Assembly: GCF_900115775.1 (NCBI RefSeq)
Contig: NZ_FOXS01000001.1
Coordinates: forward strand, 558,001-622,000
DNA from: Hymenobacter arizonensis
GTDB lineage: Bacteria > Bacteroidota > Bacteroidia > Cytophagales > Hymenobacteraceae
DNA: 64,000 bases
Direction of reading: 5' to 3'
The notes beneath the pieces were generated by a model. It was not told the DNA's origin. It made no database searches and was given only the letters and a program-made list of their open reading frames with translations. Below are positions 50,179-58,303 of this stretch, one piece after another; the stretch's first letter is position 1, and each line of letters starts with the position of its first letter. A program made the position numbers and the translations under genes.

Positions 50179-51699
50179 ATGAAGCACGAAACCATCCGAA
50201 CCCTAGGCCAGCTTCGCGCCAGCGGTTATAAGTCCCGTAGCGTGAAAGCCGAACTCCGGGAAAACCTGATTACCAAGCTCAAAAACAAAGAGGAAGTATT
50301 CCCCGGCATTTTCGGCTACGACGAAACCGTGATTCCGGACCTGCAGCGCGCCATTCTGGCCGGGCACCACATCAACCTGCTCGGCCTGCGCGGCCAGGCC
50401 AAAACCCGCATTGCCCGCCTGCTCATCAACCTACTCGACGAGTACATGCCCGTAGTGGCCGGTGCTGAGCTCAACGACGACCCGCTGCAGCCGCTGTCCG
50501 TTTTTGCTAAAAACCTCATTGCCGAACACGGCGACGACACGCCCGTAGCGTGGATGCACCGCGACGACCGCTACACTGAGAAGCTGGCTACGCCCGACGT
50601 GTCGGTAGCTGACCTCATTGGCGACGCCGACCCCATCAAAGCCGCTACCCTCAAGCTGCCTTATTCCGACGAGCGGGTGATTCACTTCGGCCTGATTCCC
50701 CGGGCGCATCGCGGCATTTTCGTGATTAACGAATTGCCCGACTTACAGGCCCGCATTCAGGTGTCGCTGTTCAACATCCTGCAGGAAGGCGACATCCAGA
50801 TTCGCGGTTTCAAGGTGCGGCTGCCACTCGATATCCAGTTCGTATTCACGGCCAACCCCGAGGACTACACCAACCGCGGCAGCATCGTGACGCCGCTCAA
50901 GGACCGGATTGACGCGCAGATTATCACGCACTACCCCAAGAGCATCGAAATTGGCAAGCGCATCACCAAGCAGGAAGCCCGCATCAAGGACGAGCAGAAA
51001 GGCATGGTGACCAGCAACGAAGTGGTGCATGACCTGGTGGAGCAAGTGGCAGTGGAAGCCCGCGGCTCCGAGTTTGTGGATGCCAAGTCGGGCGTGTCGG
51101 CCCGCCTCACCATCTCGGCCTACGAGCAGGTAATTGCCGGGGCCGAGCGCCGCGCTCTGGTCAATGGCGAGAAGAACACCTACGTTCGCATCGGCGACTT
51201 CATCTCGGCCGTGCCCGCCATCACGGGCAAGGTAGAGCTGGTGTACGAAGGCGAGCAGGAGGGAGCCGGCATTGTGGCCGAGAAGCTCATGGGCAAAGCC
51301 GTTCGCACGCTGTTCCTGCAGTTCTTCCCCGACCCCGACAAGTCCAAAAAGCTCAAAAACCGCCCTTCGCCCTACAAAACGGTGCAGGAGTGGTTTGGTA
51401 ACGGCAACACGCTGGACCTGTTGCACGACACCAGTGTCGAGGACTACCGCAAAGCCTTGGACCAAGTGCCCGGCCTGCGCGACATCGTGACCGAGTTGCA
51501 CCCCAAGGAAACGCCCGAGCACACTTACTTCCTGATGGAGTTCCTGCTGCACGGCCTTGCCGAGCACAGCCTGATTTCGCGCAATCGCCTCACGTCGGGC
51601 GCGCAGTTCAAGGACCTATTGTCGTCGATGTTCACTATGCCAACCTTTGGCGAAGACGACGACGAGGAAGAGGACGAGAAGCCGCGCCGCCGGCGCTAA
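50179..51699 (+). CDS. Mg-chelatase/MoxR-like AAA+ ATPase
   Basis: A 506-aa cytosolic AAA+ protein, presumed partner of the VWA protein. The P-loop is GLRGQAKT at 69-76 (Ala in place of the Gly before Lys75). The Walker B strand is IFVINELPD, with Asn184 where Asp is usual, and Glu185. NILQEGDIQIRGFKVRLPLD, the sensor stretch FVFTANPEDYTNRG and IVTPLKDRIDAQIITHYP follow as in BchI-type subunits. These substitutions seem typical of this Bacteroidota subgroup, but ATPase activity is an inference. ATG at 50179. It ends in an acidic/Arg tail (DDDEEEDEKPRRRR). Confidence 0.87.
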   Translation: MKHETIRTLGQLRASGYKSRSVKAELRENLITKLKNKEEVFPGIFGYDETVIPDLQRAILAGHHINLLGLRGQAKTRIARLLINLLDEYMPVVAGAELNDDPLQPLSVFAKNLIAEHGDDTPVAWMHRDDRYTEKLATPDVSVADLIGDADPIKAATLKLPYSDERVIHFGLIPRAHRGIFVINELPDLQARIQVSLFNILQEGDIQIRGFKVRLPLDIQFVFTANPEDYTNRGSIVTPLKDRIDAQIITHYPKSIEIGKRITKQEARIKDEQKGMVTSNEVVHDLVEQVAVEARGSEFVDAKSGVSARLTISAYEQVIAGAERRALVNGEKNTYVRIGDFISAVPAITGKVELVYEGEQEGAGIVAEKLMGKAVRTLFLQFFPDPDKSKKLKNRPSPYKTVQEWFGNGNTLDLLHDTSVEDYRKALDQVPGLRDIVTELHPKETPEHTYFLMEFLLHGLAEHSLISRNRLTSGAQFKDLLSSMFTMPTFGEDDDEEEDEKPRRRR

Positions 51700-51708
51700 G
51701 TCGCAAAG

Positions 51709-51793
51709 GGCCACGCGTTATGTAAACGCGTGGCCTAAGATGTACACCGAAAAATTGTAACAAGAAAGCCCGCTAATCAGTGGGCTTTTTTGT
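51709..51793 (+). terminator. Tandem hairpins ending in a Rho-independent terminator
   Basis: A perfect 11-bp stem GGCCACGCGTT / AACGCGTGGCC (51709-51719, 51725-51735) is followed by a second hairpin, AAGAAAGCCCGCT / AGTGGGCTTTTTT (51762-51793), with a T-run. Together they end the AAA+ transcript. Confidence 0.8.
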
Positions 51794-51940
51794 TGCATAG
51801 CTTAAAGAATACCGGGGGTTGTAGACTCGGCTTTCCTGAATATAAGGCTTTGTCCAACAGCAGAGTATTATAAGTTTATTTCCGGGCGGTGTGCACGATT
51901 TTCATGCTGACATCAGTAGTCTAGATAGAAGCCAGTATTG

Positions 51941-51948
51941 TAGTTTTG
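51941..51948 (+). promoter_or_regulatory. Predicted -7 promoter box (TAGTTTTG)
   Basis: An exact TAnnTTTG match, 19 bases before the ATG at 51967. No TTG-type -33 box lies at the expected distance, so only the -7 half is supported. Confidence 0.35.
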
Positions 51949-51966
51949 ACGCCACGCTTTTCCCCT

Positions 51967-52386
51967 ATGTCCCCTTCGTCTACTTTTCAATTCGACTACT
52001 GCCCCGACCTTGATGTATTCACGGCGCGCTGGCTAACCTCTCATTCCAATAGTACTGAGCGGGCCGAGTATGAGGCAGTGCTGCAGGCCCCCGAAGCGCA
52101 GGGCACGCCTTATTGGCTGTTTGATGTGCGCCGCCGTCCCACTACCACTGCCGAGGCCGCCCACTGGGTTACTACCAACTGGCTGCCCCGTGCAGCCGCG
52201 CTGGTGCGCCCGGCCAACCTGCGGCTGGCGTTCCTGGTGGCGCCCGTCCGAGCCGACCACCTGCGCGCCGACGACGACCTGCGCGATATTATGGCGGCCG
52301 CTTACGCCCCCATTCATCCCTTTGAGCTCCGCACCTTCACCGACGAAGCCGCGGCTGTGGGCTGGCTGCAAGGGCAAATAAGTTAG
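51967..52386 (+). CDS. STAS/SpoIIAA-like small protein
   Basis: A 139-aa protein. STFQFDYCPDLDVFTARWLT, PYWLFDVRRRPTTTAEAAHW and LRLAFLVAPVRADHLR, then LRTFTDEAAAVGWLQGQ, have the alternating strand/helix plan of SpoIIAA-like (PF11964-type) proteins common in Bacteroidota. Function is unknown, and no phosphorylatable Ser/Thr motif is obvious. ATG at 51967, with an exact TAnnTTTG box 19 bases upstream. It is convergent with the M14 peptidase gene. Confidence 0.65.
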   Translation: MSPSSTFQFDYCPDLDVFTARWLTSHSNSTERAEYEAVLQAPEAQGTPYWLFDVRRRPTTTAEAAHWVTTNWLPRAAALVRPANLRLAFLVAPVRADHLRADDDLRDIMAAAYAPIHPFELRTFTDEAAAVGWLQGQIS

Positions 52387-52447
52387 GCGGCGATTGGCCG
52401 CGCAACTGCCTGTCTGCAGAGGCGCAAAACGGGGTTTTCTGAAGCTT

Positions 52448-54214
52448 TTATTTAGCTGGGAGCGTGCCTTCGCCCAGCCATCGTGCCACCGGGTAGCGGT
52501 TGAAGCCCGCCTCGTGGTGCGGCGAGTTTAAATACACCCATTCCAGCTGAGCGGCGCCGTTGCCAGCAAAGGCCGCGTCCTGCTTCTTCAGTTTCTCCAG
52601 CCGTTCGCGCAGCTGGGGGTCGCGGCGTAGCAGGTCGGCGGCCAGGTCTTCGAACACGTAGTCCGAGAAATGCTCTTTTTGCTGTAGCACGCTGTCGAAA
52701 AATCCCCAGGCAAAGAAGGAGTCCGTTGCCTGGGGCTCCAGCGTTTCGACGAGGTAGCGGATGGGAGCCTTGTCATTCAGGTACACCAGCAGGTCGCCTT
52801 TGTGGTAGGCCACGGTTTCCGTCACGGGTCGCACTTTCACCTGGGTGTGGAGGTAGTGGCCCTCATAAGCCCGCGGGCTGGTTTTGTAGTCCTCCAGGTA
52901 ATACACCTCCACTGGCACGGTTACATCTTGCTTCAAGGGCACAAGCGTGGCCCCGTTGCGGCGCAGGATGTCGGCCACTTCGCCCCATGCCTGCGGAATA
53001 AGGTACGCATTGGGCCGGCGGGCTGTGGTAGTGGCTTTGTAAGTATTGAAATGCTTCACGGGCCGGGTGTAGGGCGCGGCGCGGTCGTAGTACAGGCGCG
53101 GCTGGCCGCTTACTTCGCTGGGCTTGGTTTTGCCTTCGTAGCCACGGAACTGCACGGTTTCGTGCTGGCTTTCGTCGAGGGCCCAGGCCAGTGGGAACGT
53201 GGTTTGGGCCGCCAGGGCCGTGCTGGCCGCGGCCCGCGCTGCGGCCAGGGCCGCCGATTGCTGGCCCACGGTTTCCAGCATGGTTTGCAGGAAGTCGTAG
53301 GTTGAATGTACGCGGGGCGCGAAGGCCTTAAGCATGTGGGTCTCGGGCATAAAGCCGATGGTGTTGAACAGCGCCGCATAACCCGTGGAGTAGCGCGGCG
53401 TTTCCAGGAAAGCTCGCAGGCCGCTTTCGGGCGTTTGGCCCTCAAAGTCGACGTAGGGCGTCATGGGCCACTTTTTCTTTTCCATGCCTCTGTACAGGGC
53501 TGGCAGCAGCTGCCCTTGCAGATAGGCGCCCAGCGCCGGGGCCAGCTTGCTGTGCTGGGTGGCAATGAGCGTCATGGTGTACTGGTAGTCGGCGCCGTTG
53601 GAGGTGTGGGTTTCGACGAAAATATCAGGCTGCCACTTCTGAAACAGCGCCGCAAACGAGCGGGCATTGCGTGAGTCCTGCTTGATGTAGTCACGGTTCA
53701 GGTCGAGGTGGCGGGCGTTGCCGCGGAAGCCGTAGGCCGCGGGTCCGTTCTGGTTTACCCGGGTGGTAGAGTTACGGTTGAGCATGCCGTCCACGTTGTA
53801 TACAGGCACCAGCACTATCGTCACGCCGTCGAGCAGCTTCCGGAGCTTGGGCTGCTGCACCAGGTCGCGAGCCAGCATCATGCTGGCGTCGATGCCTTCG
53901 GGTTCGCCGGGGTGAATACCATTCTGAATGAAGAGCACACGGCGGTTCTTTTGCCGGGTGCTGGTGGGGTCGGCGTCGCCATCGGATGAAAGCACCACCT
54001 CTTGCAGCGGCTGGCCCGAATCAGTAGGGCCAGCTTCGGCCATGTGCAGTTGTTTGGGGTACGCGGCCGTCAGTTTTTGATAATAGGCAACACACTCGGC
54101 GTAAGTGGCCGTGGTGTTGCCCCCGCCAGCCTCAAACGGAGTGCGCCATTCCGGAGCAGGGGCGGGTGGGGTAGGAGAGAGGGCCATCAGCGAAGCAAAA
54201 AGAATTAGAAGCAT
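52448..54214 (-). CDS. M14-family zinc carboxypeptidase, exported
   Basis: A 588-aa secreted metallopeptidase. The signal peptide is LLILFASLMALSPTPPAPA. The M14 core shows the HxxE zinc motif in FIQNGIHPGEPEGIDASMML, LDLNRDYIKQDSRNARSFAA and the third-ligand region FVETHTSNGADYQYT. The C-terminal half (about 330-588) is a separate region with no active-site motif seen. The substrate could be peptide or cell-wall fragments. The frame begins at 54247, but the ATG at 54212-54214 starts the signal directly. Confidence 0.88.
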   Translation of the reverse strand: MLLILFASLMALSPTPPAPAPEWRTPFEAGGGNTTATYAECVAYYQKLTAAYPKQLHMAEAGPTDSGQPLQEVVLSSDGDADPTSTRQKNRRVLFIQNGIHPGEPEGIDASMMLARDLVQQPKLRKLLDGVTIVLVPVYNVDGMLNRNSTTRVNQNGPAAYGFRGNARHLDLNRDYIKQDSRNARSFAALFQKWQPDIFVETHTSNGADYQYTMTLIATQHSKLAPALGAYLQGQLLPALYRGMEKKKWPMTPYVDFEGQTPESGLRAFLETPRYSTGYAALFNTIGFMPETHMLKAFAPRVHSTYDFLQTMLETVGQQSAALAAARAAASTALAAQTTFPLAWALDESQHETVQFRGYEGKTKPSEVSGQPRLYYDRAAPYTRPVKHFNTYKATTTARRPNAYLIPQAWGEVADILRRNGATLVPLKQDVTVPVEVYYLEDYKTSPRAYEGHYLHTQVKVRPVTETVAYHKGDLLVYLNDKAPIRYLVETLEPQATDSFFAWGFFDSVLQQKEHFSDYVFEDLAADLLRRDPQLRERLEKLKKQDAAFAGNGAAQLEWVYLNSPHHEAGFNRYPVARWLGEGTLPAK

Positions 54215-54227
54215 GGGTGCAAAAGAA

Positions 54228-54420
54228 CACACTCCCCTCCTTATCAAGGAGGGGACGCCGCCGCGCTAGCAGTGGCTGGGGTGGTTGTGCCGTCCGCGCT
54301 GCGAGTACGGGTCGCGCATGTCTAGTTATATAAGCCATTCCCCAATTCAGTAAGCCTGACAACCCCCGTCCACGCAAAAGCGCAAACACCCCAGCCTCAT
54401 CAAGGAAGATAATTCTTAGC
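54228..54420. repeat. Eroded palindromic element upstream of the M14 gene
   Basis: A hairpin CCCCTCCTTATCAAGGAGGGG lies at 54234-54254. Farther on GGCTGGGGTGGTTGTGC at about 54272-54288 has a degenerate inverted match, GCGCAAACACCCCAGCC, near 54380-54396. This looks like a decayed copy of a dispersed inverted repeat, different from the other families here. Confidence 0.4.
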
Positions 54421-54436
54421 TCCTGCTCCTTACAAA

Positions 54437-54862
54437 CTACCGCAACCGGCTGCCATACAGCCGCTCATCGAGGCTATACCGGCCCGGGCCAGCAAAAATC
54501 AGCCCCAGAAACACAAATGCCGATTCCAGCGAGTGCGAGTAGCCGCTAAACCCGTCGCCCTTGCTCACGTGCATCACAGTGGCCATTATCATGGTAAAGA
54601 GCAATCCCAGGCACGCTAGCCGGAACCACAGCCCCAGGGCCAGCAGTAGCCCGCCGCCAAACTCAGCTATCGCCGCCAGAAAACCCCAAAATGCCGGCGC
54701 GAAGCCCAGCCCCACCGTGTCCATAACGCCGCCTACGCCCGCCCATGCCGCGGGACCGCCCACCAGCTTAGGGTAACCATGCACCATAAACATGACGCCG
54801 ATGCCGACGCGCAACAGCAATAAACCCAGGTCGTGGTAACGGTAGCGGTTGGTAAGCTTCAT
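54437..54862 (-). CDS. DoxX-family membrane protein
   Basis: A 141-aa four-helix inner-membrane protein. LLLLRVGIGVMFMVHGYPKL, FAPAFWGFLAAIAEFGGGLL, LRLA-type third helix (FRLACLGLLFTMIMATVMHV) and SLESAFVFLGLIFAGPGRYS match DoxX throughout. Family members help with thiol redox stress or sulfur metabolism in some species; the role here is unknown. ATG at 54860-54862. It is divergent from surE. Confidence 0.92.
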   Translation of the reverse strand: MKLTNRYRYHDLGLLLLRVGIGVMFMVHGYPKLVGGPAAWAGVGGVMDTVGLGFAPAFWGFLAAIAEFGGGLLLALGLWFRLACLGLLFTMIMATVMHVSKGDGFSGYSHSLESAFVFLGLIFAGPGRYSLDERLYGSRLR

Positions 54863-54976
54863 GGAGGCTAAAGAAGGTGAATGATGATTTGAGAGCCCTA
54901 ATTACGCAAGCGCGGCCAAAACGAAGCCGCGAGGGCAGCGAAACAATTCGGGGCGGAAAGCGGTAGGCGAGGAGCC

Positions 54977-54984
54977 TACCTTTG
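54977..54984 (+). promoter_or_regulatory. Predicted -7 promoter box (TACCTTTG) for surE
   Basis: An exact TAnnTTTG match, 40 bases before the surE ATG. A TTG -33 box is not present at the expected spacing. Confidence 0.35.
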
Positions 54985-55023
54985 TGTCCGGCTTCAACTT
55001 CGTCCCTACTTTCCTTCGCTTTC

Positions 55024-55881
55024 ATGACAGCTTCTCGCCCGCTTATTCTGGTTTCCAACGACGATGGTATCACCGCTCCCGGCATTCGCCACCTGGTCAG
55101 CATTGTACAGGCCCTGGGCGCCGAAGTTGTGGTAGTAGCCCCCGATTCGCCGCAGTCGGGCATGGGGCACGCAATCACCATCGGCGAGCCGCTGCGCATC
55201 GAGAAAAACCCGGTTTTTGGACCCGATGTGGAAGCCTACCAGTGCTCGGGCACCCCGGCCGACTGCGTGAAAATTGCCAAGCACCACATCCTGAAGGACC
55301 GCACGCCCGATTTGGTGGTTTCGGGCATCAACCACGGGTCCAATGCCTCGGTAAACGTGCTGTATTCGGGCACGATGTCGGCAGCTATTGAAGCTGCGAT
55401 TGAAGGGTTGCCGTCCATTGGCTTTTCGCTGTGCGAATACGGCGTGCAGGCCGATTTCTCGCACGTAGCCGAGTGGGTCACCCAGATTTGCCGCCATGCC
55501 CTCGACCAAGGCATCCCCGCCGGAACGGCCCTGAACGTGAACATTCCCAAAAACTCGCCCCAAGGAATTGCGGGCATTCGCTTAGCGCGGCAGGCGCAAG
55601 GCAAGTGGCAGGAAGAGTTCGATGAGCGCCAGGACCCGTACCGCCGCCCGTACTTCTGGCTGATTGGCTCGTTCGTAAACCTAGACCACGGCACCGACAC
55701 CGACGAGTGGGCCCTGGCCAATAATTACCTGTCGGTAGTGCCCTGCCAGTTCGACCTCACTGCCTACCGTGGCCTCGAAACCATGAGCGCCGCCTGGGGC
55801 ATGCCCCTGCCCGAAGCCAACGCCGTGGCCAACCCGCCGCAGCCCGTGTCGTCGGAAGACTACGGCCCGGCCAACCCCTAG
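55024..55881 (+). CDS. surE: 5'/3'-nucleotidase SurE
   Basis: A 285-aa metal-dependent nucleoside-monophosphate phosphatase. It opens with PLILVSNDDGITAPGIRHLV (Asp13-Asp14 metal site) and has VVAPDSPQSGMGHAITI, CSGTPADCVKIAKHHILKD and SGINHGSNASVNVLYSGTMS, the three SurE signatures. The C-terminus is somewhat longer than E. coli SurE (253 aa). The ATG at 55024 is selected over the frame start at 54982, because the -7 box at 54977-54984 makes a longer start unlikely. It is followed by a histidine-phosphatase gene 61 bases on. Confidence 0.95.
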   Translation: MTASRPLILVSNDDGITAPGIRHLVSIVQALGAEVVVVAPDSPQSGMGHAITIGEPLRIEKNPVFGPDVEAYQCSGTPADCVKIAKHHILKDRTPDLVVSGINHGSNASVNVLYSGTMSAAIEAAIEGLPSIGFSLCEYGVQADFSHVAEWVTQICRHALDQGIPAGTALNVNIPKNSPQGIAGIRLARQAQGKWQEEFDERQDPYRRPYFWLIGSFVNLDHGTDTDEWALANNYLSVVPCQFDLTAYRGLETMSAAWGMPLPEANAVANPPQPVSSEDYGPANP

Positions 55882-55942
55882 GCCTGCAACGCGCCGCTTG
55901 GTTTTTCGACCTTGCGATAATTTCACTTAGTTCGGCTTGCTC

Positions 55943-56470
55943 ATGCGTACTCTTGGTTTTAGTTGGATATTTTTTCTGGTCGGTCTGCTGGCCGTCGCTG
56001 CGGCCGTGCCCGCGGCCAAACCACCCGTCACTAAGGTTTACATCGTGCGCCACGCCGAGAAAGACCTGACCCCCGGCCTGGCCGACCCCTTGCTCACGCC
56101 CGCCGGTGAAGCCCGTGCCCGTGCCCTGCACCAGCAGCTGCGCCGCGCCAAGCCCGCCGCGCTCTTTACCACCGACACCAAGCGCACCCGCGCCACGCTG
56201 GCGCCCCTGGCCGAAGCCACCAAGCTCACGCCACAGGTGTACGACCCCCGCCAGCAAGCCACGCTGGCCGAGCAAATCCGGCGAGACTACGCGGGCAAAA
56301 CCGTGGTGGTAGTGGGCCATTCCAACACCTTGCTGCCGCTGGTAGCCGCCCTGGGAGCCCAAGCGCCGCTCAGCGAAATCAAAGACGAGGAGTATAGTTA
56401 CTTGTTTGAGGTTCGTATTGAGGGCAACGGCACGCCCACAGTGAAGATGACACAATACGGCGCACGCTAA
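55943..56470 (+). CDS. Exported histidine-phosphatase-family protein
   Basis: A 175-aa enzyme of the phosphoglycerate-mutase/SixA branch. A signal or anchor segment (TLGFSWIFFLVGLLAVAAAV) is followed by KVYIVRHAEKDLTPGLADPL, with the phosphorylated His37 in RHA, then LTPAGEARARALHQQLRR and the second catalytic His in VVVVGHSNTLLPLVAAL. It is probably a periplasmic phosphatase; the substrate is unknown. ATG at 55943 (an in-frame TTG lies two codons earlier). It is 61 bases downstream of surE, possibly the same transcript. Confidence 0.87.
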   Translation: MRTLGFSWIFFLVGLLAVAAAVPAAKPPVTKVYIVRHAEKDLTPGLADPLLTPAGEARARALHQQLRRAKPAALFTTDTKRTRATLAPLAEATKLTPQVYDPRQQATLAEQIRRDYAGKTVVVVGHSNTLLPLVAALGAQAPLSEIKDEEYSYLFEVRIEGNGTPTVKMTQYGAR

Positions 56471-56691
56471 ATGCGGACTTCATAGAATGAGACGCTTAAT
56501 AAATTGCTAATCAGCTTATGGCTGGGCTGTTTTCAAAGTAGCGATTTAAGTTATACTCGTTGCCGTTATGTGGCGTTCGGATACGATTTTGATTTCGAAC
56601 TCGTGATGCTGTCTACGCCAACAAGCGCTAGCTGCGCAGGGCCGCGTACTTTCGTGTCAAGCCCCTTGTTTGGAGCATCAACTTTTACTCT

Positions 56692-58155
56692 ATGAATCGT
56701 ATCAATTCTGCCGCTTGGGGTCGCCGTTCTGCCCTGGCAGCCTTGGCCGTGCTGGCTGGCCTGGCGCCGGCTCAGGCGCAGCGTGCCACTAAAACGACCA
56801 AAGCGAGCACCGAAAAAGCCGTTGCCACCAACCGGGTGGACCAAGCCGACTCCCTGGCCCTCCGCAAAATTTTTGATGAGGCCCTGCTGCGCGGCCAGAG
56901 CTACGAAAACCTGCGCTACCTCACCGGCACCATTGGGGGCCGGTTGGCGGGCTCACCGCAGGCCCAGCAGGCTGTGGAGTGGGGCAAGCTCACCATGGAA
57001 AAAGCCGGCTTCGAACGGGTTTACCTGCAGGAGGTGATGGTGCCGCACTGGGTGCGCGGACCCAGAGAGCGAGGCGAAATTGTGGGAAATAAAGACAAAA
57101 GCATCAAGGTGGCGGTGTGCGCCCTGGGCGGCTCGGTGGGCACCGACGGCAAATTGAAGGCCGGGGTAGTAGAAGTGAAAAGCTTCGACGAATTGCGGAG
57201 CCTACCCGACGCCGCTGTAAAGGGCAAGTTCGTATTCTTCAACCGCCCCTTCGACGATGCCCTCATTGAACCCGGCATGGCCTACGGCCGGGCCGGCGAC
57301 CAGCGCCGCAGCGGAGCCATTGAGGCCGCCAAGCGCGGGGCCGTGGGCGCGTTGGTACGTTCGCTTACCAGCGCCCGCGACGACAACCCGCACACCGGCA
57401 TGATGGCCTACGACCCTGCCGTGCCCAAAGTGCCCGGGGCAGCCCTCAGCACCCTGGCCGCCGAACGCCTGAGCTTGCTGCTCAAAGCCAGCCCCGACCT
57501 GCAGTTTGAGTTGGAAATGGCCTGCAAGACCCTGCCCGATGAAAAAAGCTTCAACGTGGTGGGGGAAATTAAGGGCTCAAAGCTGCCTAATGAAATTATC
57601 ACCGTGGGCGGCCACCTCGACTCCTGGGACCTTTCTGAAGGTGCCCACGACGACGGAACAGGCGTGGTTCAGAGCATGGAAGCCCTGCGTCTGCTACGCG
57701 CTACTGGTTTTAAACCCGAGCGCACCGTGCGCGCCGTGCTCTTCATGAACGAGGAAAATGGCAACCGCGGTGGCATTGAATACGCCCGGCTGGCAGCCGC
57801 AAACAACGAGAACCACCTCGCGGCCATCGAGTCGGATGGAGGAGGCTTCACGCCCCGCGGCTTTAACGTAGAGGCCGAGCCGGCCGTGGTGGCCAAGCTG
57901 GCCAAGTGGGGCCCGCTGCTACGCCCCTACCATGCCTCCAGCATCACGGTAGGGCACGGTGGCACCGACATTGGCCCGTTAAAGGAAGCCGTAAAGCCCA
58001 AAGCACTTATTGGCTACGACTGCGACTCCCAGCGCTACTTCGACATTCACCACACCGCCGCCGACACCTTCGATAAAGTGAACCGCCGCGAATTGGAGCT
58101 GGGCGGCGCCAGCATGGCCTCGCTCATCTACCTGCTCAGCAAGTACGGGTTGTAG
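56692..58155 (+). CDS. Exported M28 aminopeptidase with PA-type insert
   Basis: A 487-aa secreted zinc peptidase. The signal peptide ends in LAGLAPAQA. A region at about 160-260 containing VKGKFVFFNRPFDDALIEPG and GAIEAAKRGAVGALVRSL fits a protease-associated insert. The M28 core shows ITVGGHLDSWDLSEGAHDDG (His and bridging Asp), VLFMNEENGNRGG (general base and metal Glu), AIESDGGGF and the last ligand in FDIHHTAADTFDKVN. It is an aminopeptidase of the extracellular type by family. ATG at 56692. A TACTTTCG -7-like box lies about 45 bases upstream. Confidence 0.9.
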   Translation: MNRINSAAWGRRSALAALAVLAGLAPAQAQRATKTTKASTEKAVATNRVDQADSLALRKIFDEALLRGQSYENLRYLTGTIGGRLAGSPQAQQAVEWGKLTMEKAGFERVYLQEVMVPHWVRGPRERGEIVGNKDKSIKVAVCALGGSVGTDGKLKAGVVEVKSFDELRSLPDAAVKGKFVFFNRPFDDALIEPGMAYGRAGDQRRSGAIEAAKRGAVGALVRSLTSARDDNPHTGMMAYDPAVPKVPGAALSTLAAERLSLLLKASPDLQFELEMACKTLPDEKSFNVVGEIKGSKLPNEIITVGGHLDSWDLSEGAHDDGTGVVQSMEALRLLRATGFKPERTVRAVLFMNEENGNRGGIEYARLAAANNENHLAAIESDGGGFTPRGFNVEAEPAVVAKLAKWGPLLRPYHASSITVGHGGTDIGPLKEAVKPKALIGYDCDSQRYFDIHHTAADTFDKVNRRELELGGASMASLIYLLSKYGL

Positions 58156-58303
58156 CAGCTTGCGGCTGGCAACAACAGGGCTGCAAGGCTTGTTTTGGGA
58201 CTTCTGGTACGCCGCGAAAGCTGAGAACCGCCAGAAGAACCAGCGGCTTATTAGCAATCGCGAGAACGGTTAGGAGTAAGGTTTTAGCGAAATATTCAGA
58301 ATT

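Noticed and set aside
47757..51699. Mg-chelatase for chlorophyll synthesis
   Set aside because: No BchH-type large subunit or other chlorophyll gene in the window; VWA/AAA+ pairs of this sort are general remodelling systems.
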